The position numbers and the translations under genes are program-made. The notes beneath the pieces are model-generated. The model did not search any database, was not told the DNA's origin, and saw only the letters and a list, made by a program, of their open reading frames with translations. Shown piece after piece: positions 23,101-31,741 of a stretch of DNA of 46,596 nt. Within the stretch, counting starts at the first letter, position 1. Each line of letters begins with the position of its first letter. The stretch is from Akkermansia muciniphila (GTDB lineage: Bacteria; Verrucomicrobiota; Verrucomicrobiia; Limisphaerales; UBA1100): contig CAMDOH010000013.1 of the NCBI GenBank assembly GCA_945903605.1, positions 1-46,596 on the forward strand. Reading direction: 5' to 3'.

Positions 23101-26007
23101 TTATTTCAATCGCTGCTTGGCGAGAGTCGCCGCATCCGTCCCCGGATAATCGGCGATCACCTGTTTGTAATGTTCGACTGCCTTGGCCTTGTCACCCTTG
23201 AGTTCAAGCGCCTGACCGGTCTGCAATAATGCCTTTGATCTCCATTCAGGAAAATCAAACGTGACCTCCACTTTGATAAATTCACGGATGGCATCGTCGT
23301 ACTTTTTCTGCGCGAGCAGACATTCACCCAGCAGAAACTGACTGCGCGCACCTATCTCATCGGCTTCGCCACCGGCAAGCACTTTACGATATTCATCGGC
23401 GGCCAGAACAGGCTTCTTCAAATTCTGTATCGCCCAACCCAGATTCATCCGCGCACGCCGTGCTGCAGCATGAGAAGGGTACTTGCTGAGAAACTCCGCG
23501 CTCGATTTCTGCGCATCGTCCCATTTGGTCAACAACCCCTGACATTCGCCAGAACGCAACAGTGCCAATTCAACGGGCCCGGCCTTTGCCGCCAATACTT
23601 TCGAGTAGTCATCGAACGCCGCTGTGTATTCCTTCAATTGCATCCGAGCTTCACCAGCCTGATAAGCCGCCCGCGGAACCAGGTCTGCCGGAGCAGCGTC
23701 GATCGACGATTCAAATGCTTTCGCCGACAATGCAAAATCCTTCTGATGATAATGGCACCAACCCAAAAGGAACTGCGCCTTGGCCACGGTCAATTCTTTA
23801 CCTCCGGCTGCGACCAGCGGTTTCAAACGCTTTGACGCAGCGTCATATTGCTTCGCGGTGACTTCCAAATCGGCCAACTCCAGTGTCGCGCTCTCAGCCA
23901 TCTCGCCTTTGGGATAAGCAACAAGCTGTTCTTGATATCGCAGCACCGCGCCAGCATTTCGCCCGGAACCTTTTTCGCACCATGCCGATTCGTACATCGC
24001 TCGTTCGCGCAGCGGAGAGTTTTTGATCAGAACAACTTTCTGGAACATCTTGAGCGCGGGCTCCCATTGCTGCTGCCGCGAGAGCGCCATCGCCAAATTG
24101 TAACTCACCTTGTCGCCAGCGGCATCATTCGGATAATCCTTTTGAAACCGTTCGAGCACGACTTGCGCCTTCGTGTTTTCATTCCGTTGCAACAACGCGA
24201 GCGCCTGCTGCAATCGCGCTTCGGATGCCAGTTCGTGTTTCGGGAATTGATCTGCCATTTTCCCAAAGAGTGTCGCCGCTTCTTCCAGCTTGTTATCGCC
24301 CTTTGCCGTCCATCCCAGCCAATATTCGGCCGTCGGCCGGTGATTGCTTGTCGCGTGTTTTTTACCCAGCAACTCAAGCGACGTGCGGGCCTCGCCGTAT
24401 TTGCCAGCCAAGTATTGGATGCGGCCGGACTCCAGCAGCGCGTGCGGATGATGACGGCTGTCGGGATAGCCTTTCACGAGTTTTGATAGCGTGGCCACCG
24501 CTTCCAGCCGTTTGCCATCCGACTCCGATGCGAGTGCGGACTTGATCAGCGCCGTGTCGGCATCGGCGTGGCTCTTATTTTCATCAGCAAATTTCCCGAG
24601 CACCGCTGCCGCCTCGCGCCATTCTTTCAATTGATAATGGCAATCGCCGATTACAAATCCGATATTGGCAAGCGACGCCGGCAACTCCTTCGACTTCGAC
24701 AGTGGCAGGAGTTGCTTCAATGCTTCGGACCAATTCTGCTGCAGATAACGCGATTGCCCGATCCGGAATTTTGCGATGCCCGCATATTGTGGGTTCTTTT
24801 CCGACGCCAGATATTTCTCGAACGCAGCGACTGCATCCGAATGTTTCTCAGCGAAGAACTGGTTTTCGCCGAGATCGAAAAGCACTTCTGCCAGCAACGG
24901 ATCCTTGCTCAACTTTGGCAGTGCCTTCGCCAGCACGGCGGCGGCATCGGCATGCTTGGCCTGACGCTGAAATGTGCGCGCATGCCAGAGTGAAAGTTCC
25001 GCATCGCCAGCGCCCGTGGACGTCAATAATGAGAAAGTCGCCTCGGCCTCTTTGTACTTCTTACTTTCCAATTGTGCGCGACCGAGCAGCACTCCCGCCT
25101 TTGCAGCCTGTGGCGAGCCTTTCAACTCTGTCCGTAATTTCGCCAGTTCCGTGGCTGCATCGGAAAATTTCTTCTGCGTGAACAGCGCGTAACCAAGCCG
25201 GAAATAGGCCTCAGCCGAATGAGTGCCCTTCACTTCGCGAGCCGCGATTTCGTATGCAGCCGCTGCAGAATCGAGATTTCCCAATTCGCGATGACACTCG
25301 GCCAGAAAGTAAATCGCCTCGTGACGATAGGGAGTATCTTTCGTGGCAAGCGACTTGACTTGCGTCAGTCCCGCTGCGGACTCCTTGTAATTCTTGCGCT
25401 CGAATTCCGCGAGTGAACCTCGGTATTTGGCGTACAACGCAAACTCTCCCTTTCCCTTGGCGATCGGCGCTGACTCATCCACCACTTCCTTCCATTTCTT
25501 TTGCTGGAACAACGCGTCCACCAACCCCGCTCGCATCGGTTCGCTTTCCTTCGCAATAACCAATCCTTTGCGAAAGGCCGTCTCGGCGACGGGATAATTC
25601 TTCGACTCCAACAGCGCCTGTCCCCACATCAAATGCACCTGTTCGCGCTCCGGTGCTTTCGGATTGGCGGCCAGCTTCTCCAGCACCGGCTCCGCCTCTT
25701 TGAATTGCGACAATTTGAAATGGCACAACGCCAAACCCAGTTGCGCGTTGGGCACCTTTTCGTGTTTGGGATTGGCCGCCAGAAATTTTCTGTAGTCGCC
25801 AAGCGCCAAATCAAACAGGCCTCGGTTGAACAGTGCGTTTGCACTGAAATACGTCGCCGCTGCCGCATCGGATTTCGTGTCGTTGGCCTGTCCAAAGCTC
25901 GGCGGCGGTGCCAGCAGCGATGCTGCTAGGCTCAGCCCTGCCCAAAGGCCAACCCAACCCTTTCGATCCATCAAAAACCTTGTGTGCATAGTTATCTCAA
26001 AATTCAT
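23101..26007 (-). CDS. Large secreted tetratricopeptide-repeat protein
   Basis: This 968-residue protein has a signal peptide ending near PPSFGQA (about residues 35-41) and then almost only helical repeats in TPR/Sel1-like style to the end (for example NRGLFDLALGDYRKFLAANP, then many A-x-x-x-L-G-x-x-x-x-x-K-x-Y-x-x-A units, ending EHYKQVIADYPGTDAA). It resembles the periplasmic TPR proteins that accompany Tol/ExbBD systems, such as the smaller CpoB/YbgF, but is far longer. It is likely a scaffold in the periplasm or at the outer membrane. Start codons at 26007, 25989 and 25971 are all in frame; the shortest leaves a compact signal peptide. It precedes exbB by 9 bases. Confidence 0.87.
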   Translation of the reverse strand: MNFEITMHTRFLMDRKGWVGLWAGLSLAASLLAPPPSFGQANDTKSDAAAATYFSANALFNRGLFDLALGDYRKFLAANPKHEKVPNAQLGLALCHFKLSQFKEAEPVLEKLAANPKAPEREQVHLMWGQALLESKNYPVAETAFRKGLVIAKESEPMRAGLVDALFQQKKWKEVVDESAPIAKGKGEFALYAKYRGSLAEFERKNYKESAAGLTQVKSLATKDTPYRHEAIYFLAECHRELGNLDSAAAAYEIAAREVKGTHSAEAYFRLGYALFTQKKFSDAATELAKLRTELKGSPQAAKAGVLLGRAQLESKKYKEAEATFSLLTSTGAGDAELSLWHARTFQRQAKHADAAAVLAKALPKLSKDPLLAEVLFDLGENQFFAEKHSDAVAAFEKYLASEKNPQYAGIAKFRIGQSRYLQQNWSEALKQLLPLSKSKELPASLANIGFVIGDCHYQLKEWREAAAVLGKFADENKSHADADTALIKSALASESDGKRLEAVATLSKLVKGYPDSRHHPHALLESGRIQYLAGKYGEARTSLELLGKKHATSNHRPTAEYWLGWTAKGDNKLEEAATLFGKMADQFPKHELASEARLQQALALLQRNENTKAQVVLERFQKDYPNDAAGDKVSYNLAMALSRQQQWEPALKMFQKVVLIKNSPLRERAMYESAWCEKGSGRNAGAVLRYQEQLVAYPKGEMAESATLELADLEVTAKQYDAASKRLKPLVAAGGKELTVAKAQFLLGWCHYHQKDFALSAKAFESSIDAAPADLVPRAAYQAGEARMQLKEYTAAFDDYSKVLAAKAGPVELALLRSGECQGLLTKWDDAQKSSAEFLSKYPSHAAARRARMNLGWAIQNLKKPVLAADEYRKVLAGGEADEIGARSQFLLGECLLAQKKYDDAIREFIKVEVTFDFPEWRSKALLQTGQALELKGDKAKAVEHYKQVIADYPGTDAATLAKQRLK

Positions 26008-26100
26008 AGAAGGTGTTTCGAACCTTGGGCGGATACTTCCAAATCAGCCCCTCAAGGCAATCTCAATCTGCCACGAACGGTACTACGACGACGCAGCACA

Positions 26101-27132
26101 TCAACCCATTCGACGCGCCGTGATCACGCTCCGATCAGCAGCAGTCGGCTCGAACGTCATTCCCTCAAAGCCCGATTCTTTCAGCCATAGTTCCATTTCG
26201 GAGACGGAATAGCACCGCCCTTCCGTCACCGCCATCAACAAAGCCGAGTAGCTGGCCACCGGCAACGGCCCGGTCTTATCCGAATTCAAGTGCATGTCGT
26301 GGATGATCAGAATCCCACCCGGTTCCATCGCAGCGTGTGATTTTGACAAAAGTCGTTTCACCGCTGCCTCATCCCAATCGTGCAGCACATTCGAAAACAG
26401 GTGCGCATCGAAACCCGCAGGCAACGGATCTGCGAAGAAATCGCCATTCAAAACCCCCACCCTCTCTGTCAATCCACGCTCGACAATTTTTCGGCTTGCG
26501 ATTCCATCCACCGGCGACCGCTCCAACACGGCTGCCTTCAGATGAGAATAATGCGAAGCGATTGCGCAGGCGTAAATCCCCGAGCCGCCACCGATGTCGA
26601 GCAATCGTGAGTACTTGGATAAGTCCACTTTCCGCGCCAAAGACTGCCCCAGAAAGACACCTCGGCAATCCATCGCCGCTGTGAAGCCCTCGGCAAATTC
26701 CACCCCCTCCATCGCACGTGCCCATTCTTTCTCGTCCTGATAACTTCCCCAGTTCGCGGGCTTGTCCGTTCGCAGAATCGTCACAAAGTCACGGCAGACT
26801 GGCCGCTCTTTCAGCGAAGCGAAGTAAGGGCCGAGGTTCCACTGCGAACCAGAGACCAAATGTTCACGCGTCATCTCAGTGACACAAAAAATGCCGGCGC
26901 GCTTCTCGATGAGTCCCATCGCGCAAAACAGTGTGAGCATCACATCTACCGGCCGTTGATGAAAATCGAATGCACGGCAAACACCCGCCACATCAGTCGG
27001 ATTCCGTGCAAGCCAAGTGAAGAAATCAAACTGCGCCACGGCGGCGCCCAAAAGATCCGTCGCGTAAATGCTATCGCGCTGGCGGAAAATCGGCAGCGGA
27101 TCAGTTTGTGGAAGTTGTGTGAGGTTTGTCAT
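26101..27132 (-). CDS. SAM-dependent O-methyltransferase-like protein
   Basis: This 343-residue protein has an N-terminal helical dimerisation domain (about 20-90) of the small-molecule O-methyltransferase type and a C-terminal Rossmann domain. The SAM motif LLDIGGGSG is at 177-184, NGDFF at 229-233, and FSNVLHDWDE at 246-255 holds the His-Asp-Trp motif of the plant-COMT/hydroxyneurosporene group. It would methylate a small hydroxylated compound in the cytoplasm. Its 5' end overlaps the upstream enolase-superfamily gene by 32 bases, so the pair is probably cotranscribed. The ATG at 27132 is preferred over an in-frame TTG at 27165. The substrate is unknown. Confidence 0.85.
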   Translation of the reverse strand: MTNLTQLPQTDPLPIFRQRDSIYATDLLGAAVAQFDFFTWLARNPTDVAGVCRAFDFHQRPVDVMLTLFCAMGLIEKRAGIFCVTEMTREHLVSGSQWNLGPYFASLKERPVCRDFVTILRTDKPANWGSYQDEKEWARAMEGVEFAEGFTAAMDCRGVFLGQSLARKVDLSKYSRLLDIGGGSGIYACAIASHYSHLKAAVLERSPVDGIASRKIVERGLTERVGVLNGDFFADPLPAGFDAHLFSNVLHDWDEAAVKRLLSKSHAAMEPGGILIIHDMHLNSDKTGPLPVASYSALLMAVTEGRCYSVSEMELWLKESGFEGMTFEPTAADRSVITARRMG

Positions 27133-28507
27133 CTCTGGGAGGAATCTCGTGGAAACGATATCCAAAACCGCTTCCGCTGATCGTGCTCAAATCCACTTCG
27201 CCATTTCGTCGTTGGAACAATCCCGGATGCACCGTTGCCTCCAGCCGCGATGCTTCCGGATAAAACTGCATCGCATTGGTCTCCACTCCCATGATGGTGC
27301 CCGCATGCGCCGCCAAGAGCACATGCGGAATCTGAGCGAGCATCGGGTTAGTGAGATCCTGCACCATCAACGTCATTCCATGCGCCTTCGCCCAGCAAAG
27401 CGAAAGCAGTGCGCCCGTCTGTGTCTTGCAGGTTTTAAGAGCCACACCTGTCCAACCCAACTCGCGCCCCAGTGCGACGTGTTTCCAATCATGCGCACTT
27501 TCGTCGAGAAAAAGTGGTTTGCGTGCGCTGACACTCCGCGTGTCGATGCGGTGCTTCTCGAGGTCGTACGGAAACGGCTGTTCGACATAAAGAATCATCG
27601 CGAAGAGGCGCGGATGTTCATCGCGCAATCGGTCGAGGATGTCGTTGACGTAAGCCGGATCGTTGACGGTGCAGTTGAAATCAGCCGTGAGCCAATCGAC
27701 GTTTTCTTCCACGGCCATGCGGCCGATCTTCACCGTGCGCTCGTAGTCCCAGCCAGAGTCGTTGCCGCGCAATTTGATTTTCAGACACGTCAATCCGTCG
27801 CGCCGAATCCAATCCCGAAGCAAAACCGGATATCCGTCTTTCGGTTCTTTGCCGGTCAAATCACTTTCATCCACCGCGTCCACACCGCCGACCAAATGCC
27901 ACGCGCGCAACCGATCCGGGCGATTGGCCACGAAGAAATCGGATGGATATTTTCCAGCGAATGAGACTTCTGTGCCCTTGGCTGGCGTGAGGAAATCAGC
28001 GAGCGAACGATTCATCCATTGCCCGGTGTAAGTCGAATAAACCGGCACGGCATGCAGGATTCCGTAGGCATCGTGCAGCGCGATGTCAAACAGCGAACAA
28101 CAAATTAATGCGCCCAGCCACGGCATGGGCTCCTCATGCGCCCGCGTCGCGTTGAATTCGCGAAGCAGATCTGGCAATTGATGTTCCTGAAAATCGTATC
28201 CGATCTCGATGGGATGGCCGCTGGATGGAAACTTTACCCAAGCGACAGCAAGAATCTCGCAGAAGCGTTTCATCGCCTCATGACGCACCTCGTAACTCAG
28301 CGAGCTGGGCCAAACCCACGTCACAGATAACGGCGTTTCACCCCAACCATTCGCCTCTCGGCCCTGCGAGTCTCGTACTGTCACTTTCGCCCGGGCACAG
28401 GTGACATACGTGACAGTCTCCGGCCCGAATTTGATTGGCAGTCGAGTGTGAACGGGCAGGAAATAAAGATCACTGGCAACGCAGCGGATGTCGGTCTGCA
28501 TGGGCAT
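27101..28507 (-). CDS. Enolase-superfamily (mandelate racemase/muconate-lactonising-like) enzyme
   Basis: This 468-residue protein has the two-domain layout of the enolase superfamily: an N-terminal capping domain with NGWGETPLSV (about 53-62), then a barrel with K243-x-K245 (LKIKLRG), metal-ligand candidates D276 (TADFN), E309 (VEQPFPYD) and D335/E336 (LDESAHD), and K358 (ALKTCKTQTG). The two lysine positions flanking three acids match the muconate-lactonising/dipeptide-epimerase-like branch, which abstracts the alpha-proton of a carboxylate. It is longer than the usual 360-400 residues. The barrel's final HPGL region is normal. It overlaps the methyltransferase gene and lies 34 bases after a TPR gene. 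The exact substrate is unknown. Confidence 0.85.
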   Translation of the reverse strand: MPMQTDIRCVASDLYFLPVHTRLPIKFGPETVTYVTCARAKVTVRDSQGREANGWGETPLSVTWVWPSSLSYEVRHEAMKRFCEILAVAWVKFPSSGHPIEIGYDFQEHQLPDLLREFNATRAHEEPMPWLGALICCSLFDIALHDAYGILHAVPVYSTYTGQWMNRSLADFLTPAKGTEVSFAGKYPSDFFVANRPDRLRAWHLVGGVDAVDESDLTGKEPKDGYPVLLRDWIRRDGLTCLKIKLRGNDSGWDYERTVKIGRMAVEENVDWLTADFNCTVNDPAYVNDILDRLRDEHPRLFAMILYVEQPFPYDLEKHRIDTRSVSARKPLFLDESAHDWKHVALGRELGWTGVALKTCKTQTGALLSLCWAKAHGMTLMVQDLTNPMLAQIPHVLLAAHAGTIMGVETNAMQFYPEASRLEATVHPGLFQRRNGEVDLSTISGSGFGYRFHEIPPRDDKPHTTSTN

Positions 28508-28541
28508 GGGCGGCGATGTTAGTCGCGCCTCGATCGGAATA

Positions 28542-29666
28542 TCAAACTTTAACCGGCTCGACCTTTTGCTCTTCAGTTTTCACCAGCGATGCCGTTGCAG
28601 TCACGATTGGTTCGGTGACTGAAGGCTTCTTTTGCGGCTGGATTTTCTTCGAGACACGGAACAACAACCAGCCGATGCAGACGAGAATATTTAATGCCAG
28701 CCACAGCGCCAAATTCCTTGCCTTCTGGTTTTCAGGGTCAGCATCAATGGCAGCATTCAACTCCTTCAGTTCGCGAGTGCGCAATTTGTCGTGATAAACC
28801 CGCGCGACATCAGTCATGTAGAAAACGGTTTGGTTGGTGAACAGCGTCGGACTGGCCATCAATGCAGCGGTGTTCAAATAACGGGCCGCCAGATTAGCGC
28901 GACCATCCGCCTCGAAATAGAGTCCCAGATAAAGCCGCGCCCAGAATTCGCGCTGGACGCGTTCGGCCTCCGCCGGTTTGCCCGCGCCAACCGCATTCCA
29001 AACATCCGCAATCGTGCCCTCTCCTTTGAAGACTCCGTACAAAGCCATCATCGGCTGCCGGTCATCTTTACCAACTTTCAACAACTGTGCGCGCGCAGCT
29101 ACGATGCCTTCTTTTTTGGCGACGCACAGAAATTGCCACGCGGCATTTTCGACGTCATCCGGATAGAGCGTGGCGTACCACTCGAATTGTTTGCGTGCCA
29201 CATCGAGTTTACCAACGATGACGTTCGCAATACCAAAGTCGAAAAGCTCCGGCGCCTTGAGTGCGTCTTTTTCCGTCTCGATGAAGTGCGTCCAATCAAG
29301 TACGGATTCATCGATTCGCCCTCCTTTGAACAGCGCCCGCGCGCGCATGAGATATAAACTGGACTTGGTCGGCGCTTGCTGGATGGCCAGCGTGTAATCC
29401 GCCACGCACAAATCGAATTCGCGCGTGGCTTCGCGCAACTGGCCTCGGAACCTGAACCCAAGATAATTGGTAGGATCAGAACGGACCGCTCTCAACGCCA
29501 GCGCAAAAGCATCGTTGGTCTTTCCCTCGCGGAGCGCGTGCAACGATTGCCTCATCAGTTCTTCCTGCTCTGGCTTGAGAATGGGCACATCGTCCCGTTG
29601 TTTGGCAGTTGCGGATGACGTGAAGATGAAACTCAGACAGACCAACAGTAATAACAGCCCCCTCAT
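28542..29666 (-). CDS. Secreted TPR protein with C-terminal membrane anchor (paralogue A)
   Basis: This 374-residue protein has a signal peptide (about 1-20), TPR-like repeats through about residue 300 (ALALRAVRSDPTNYLGFRFRGQL and following) and a C-terminal membrane helix (about 317-333, LWLALNILVCIGWLLF) with a basic, Lys-rich cytoplasmic tail. The centre shares a distinctive block, YPDDVENAAWQFLCVAKKEG, with the neighbouring gene at 29747-30598, so the two are paralogues. Function is unknown; such proteins usually hold partners at the inner membrane. The ATG at 29666 is chosen over an in-frame GTG at 29672. It is followed by the enolase-superfamily gene after 34 bases. Confidence 0.78.
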   Translation of the reverse strand: MRGLLLLLVCLSFIFTSSATAKQRDDVPILKPEQEELMRQSLHALREGKTNDAFALALRAVRSDPTNYLGFRFRGQLREATREFDLCVADYTLAIQQAPTKSSLYLMRARALFKGGRIDESVLDWTHFIETEKDALKAPELFDFGIANVIVGKLDVARKQFEWYATLYPDDVENAAWQFLCVAKKEGIVAARAQLLKVGKDDRQPMMALYGVFKGEGTIADVWNAVGAGKPAEAERVQREFWARLYLGLYFEADGRANLAARYLNTAALMASPTLFTNQTVFYMTDVARVYHDKLRTRELKELNAAIDADPENQKARNLALWLALNILVCIGWLLFRVSKKIQPQKKPSVTEPIVTATASLVKTEEQKVEPVKV

Positions 29667-29746
29667 GAACACTGATGAAAGCCGAGCTGCGCCCAGCTAT
29701 CAAAACAAACCTATCCACAATTGCGGACAACTCGCGCAGCCCGAAT

Positions 29747-30598
29747 TTACTCCGGCTTGATCTTCCGCAACAAGGCGTGCACGCGCGCGACATCGCCCAT
29801 ATAGCCGTGCTCCTCCGTTTTCGCCGCTGCGAGCCGGATGTACTTCACGGACTTTTCCGCATCGCCCGTGATCTCGTAATAAAGTCCGAGGTACAAGTGA
29901 GCGTAAAAAAGGTTGCGCTCCAGTTGCTGCCCTTTCGCATCGCCCGCCTTCGCTGAAGCAAGCACATCTTCGGGCTTCAACTTACCGATGAACATCGCGT
30001 GTACTTCCATCATCGGCACACGTGTGTCGCCTTTGATCGGGATGTACGCCGCACGCGCCTTCTCGAGACTCTCCGCACGGGCCACACAAAGGAAATGCCA
30101 GACCGCATTCTCCACGTCGTTCGGATTCACCGTCTGATGAATCTCGAACTGCTTTCGTCCTTTCACAAATTCGCCCGCGTAATAATGCGAGATGCCTCGC
30201 TGCCAATGCTCAGGCTCAACACGCGGATTCGCCGCGATGTACTTGTCGAAATCAGCGATCGACTCGACAATCTTGGCCGACTTGAAATTCGCCACACCGC
30301 GATGCTGAAGTATGATGGTCTGCTTCGGATCCAGCTTGAGCGCCGCGCTGAAATCGGCCACCGACTGCTCGTGCTTGCCAAGAATTCCGTGCAACTGTCC
30401 GCGAAACAAGTGCGGCTCAATCTTGTTGGGAGCGAGCTTCACCGCTTCGGCAGCCAGCGCCAGCGCCTTTTTCTCATCGCCGCCGCGCATCGCACTTCGC
30501 GCATCCAGAATCAGTTTCTCGACAGTGGCAGGGACATCGTCAGCAGCCGATAAACTCAATGCGCACAGGAGCGGGAGAACGACGGGTAAAAATTTCAT
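29747..30598 (-). CDS. Secreted TPR protein (paralogue B)
   Basis: This 283-residue protein has a signal peptide (about 1-19, ending SLSAA) and TPR-like repeats (ALALAAEAVKLAPNKIEPHLFRGQL, then KHEQSVADFSAALKLDP). It carries NPNDVENAVWHFLCVARAE, nearly the same block as in the downstream gene, and shares the FWAR/LFYAHLYLGLYYEI region too. It lacks the C-terminal membrane helix of paralogue A, so it is probably a free periplasmic protein. The ATG at 30598 is used because the in-frame upstream codon at 30613 would extend past the signal peptide. It heads the minus-strand run and is divergent from the transporter at 30686. Confidence 0.78.
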   Translation of the reverse strand: MKFLPVVLPLLCALSLSAADDVPATVEKLILDARSAMRGGDEKKALALAAEAVKLAPNKIEPHLFRGQLHGILGKHEQSVADFSAALKLDPKQTIILQHRGVANFKSAKIVESIADFDKYIAANPRVEPEHWQRGISHYYAGEFVKGRKQFEIHQTVNPNDVENAVWHFLCVARAESLEKARAAYIPIKGDTRVPMMEVHAMFIGKLKPEDVLASAKAGDAKGQQLERNLFYAHLYLGLYYEITGDAEKSVKYIRLAAAKTEEHGYMGDVARVHALLRKIKPE

Positions 30599-30685
30599 GG
30601 CCCGACAATACACACTCCGCGAGCCGACTCAATAGCACGAAGAAATCGTGACAACCCAACGCAGCCCGACTAAGCAATTGCCGCC

Positions 30686-31594
30686 ATGTTCGCCGCGCTG
30701 CTGACGACGTTGTTTTTTTCCCTCTCGGCTGTTTCAGCCAAACGTGCCACCACCATTCTCTCCGGCACGGAGGTGAATTTATGGCGGCTCGCGATCGCTG
30801 TCGTGATGCTCGGCGTCTTCGCTCATACATTCGGCCATGGATTGAACGGGCCTGGACTGGGCATTCTCCTCTTAAGTGGCTGCGTTGGATTTGGCATCGG
30901 CGACCTCGCGTTTTTCCAGGCGCTCACACGTGTCGGCTCGCGCATTTCGCTTTTACTCGTGCATTGCCTCGCTGCACCGATGGCCGCTGCAATCGAATGG
31001 CTTTGGCTCGGCAACGCCGTGTCTGCCAGCACCATTCTATGCGGGTGCATCATTCTCGCCGGAGTGGCGCTGGCGCTTTCACCACAGGAGAATCCACATC
31101 TCGCGCGACGAACATTATGGATTGGAATTGTGTTCGGTGCAATCGCAGCACTCGGACAGGGATTCGGTGCCGTGCTTAGTCGGAAGGCTTATGATTTCTC
31201 TGCCGTTGCCGGCCAACCCATCGAAGGTTTCTCTTGGGGTATGACTGTCGCTTACCAACGCGTGCTCGGCGGACTCGCCGTTTCAGGATTGTTCCTGCTG
31301 TATTTGAACAGTCAGAAAAAACCGGCGCTACAAACCGACGGCCCGAGCAAACTACGAGTCTGGCCGTGGCTCCTGTTCAACGCGCTAATGGGCCCGACCC
31401 TCGGCGTGGGCTGCTACCAATGGTCACTCCTCAATCATCCCACGGGCGAAATCCTTCCGATCGTCGCGACCACGCCGCTCGTCGTCATCCCCTTCGCCAT
31501 TTTCATGAAAGAGGAAAAACCGACAGCGCGATCCATCATGGGCGGCGTCATCGCCATCATCGGTGTGATTGGAATGGTCACGTTCCGAAGATAA
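30686..31594 (+). CDS. EamA-family drug/metabolite (DMT) transporter
   Basis: This 302-residue inner-membrane protein consists of about ten hydrophobic helices in two EamA halves. The start (MFAALLTTLFFSLSAVSAKRA) is typical, and a second EamA half begins near residue 150 (LWIGIVFGAIAALGQGFGAVLSRKA). Helix ends such as PIVATTPLVVIPFAIFMKEE and GGVIAIIGVIGMV match the family. The substrate could be amino acids, nucleotides or other metabolites and cannot be read from sequence. It lies alone on the plus strand between the divergent TPR gene and argJ, with a 147-base gap before argJ. Confidence 0.88.
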   Translation: MFAALLTTLFFSLSAVSAKRATTILSGTEVNLWRLAIAVVMLGVFAHTFGHGLNGPGLGILLLSGCVGFGIGDLAFFQALTRVGSRISLLLVHCLAAPMAAAIEWLWLGNAVSASTILCGCIILAGVALALSPQENPHLARRTLWIGIVFGAIAALGQGFGAVLSRKAYDFSAVAGQPIEGFSWGMTVAYQRVLGGLAVSGLFLLYLNSQKKPALQTDGPSKLRVWPWLLFNALMGPTLGVGCYQWSLLNHPTGEILPIVATTPLVVIPFAIFMKEEKPTARSIMGGVIAIIGVIGMVTFRR

Positions 31595-31741
31595 ACTTTG
31601 CCATCGTTGACAGACCTGCGTGAACTTGCTTTCTTCTAAACGCAATGCAGTTGGATTTGACAACCCATTCCGTTTTCCGCCGCGCCTAATCGCGCGATGC
31701 GCACCCATTCCATCTAACCCGACTCTACCGCCATCCATTTC

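Noticed and set aside
27068-27964. 298-codon open frame on the plus strand
   Set aside because: It is antisense to the enolase-superfamily gene, whose active-site motifs are all in the minus frame; the plus frame has no family features.
31607-31690. Two perfect TTGACA hexamers (31607-31612, 31657-31662) before argJ
   Set aside because: Neither has an acceptable -10 at 16-18 bases. One or both may belong to a promoter, but this cannot be supported from sequence alone.
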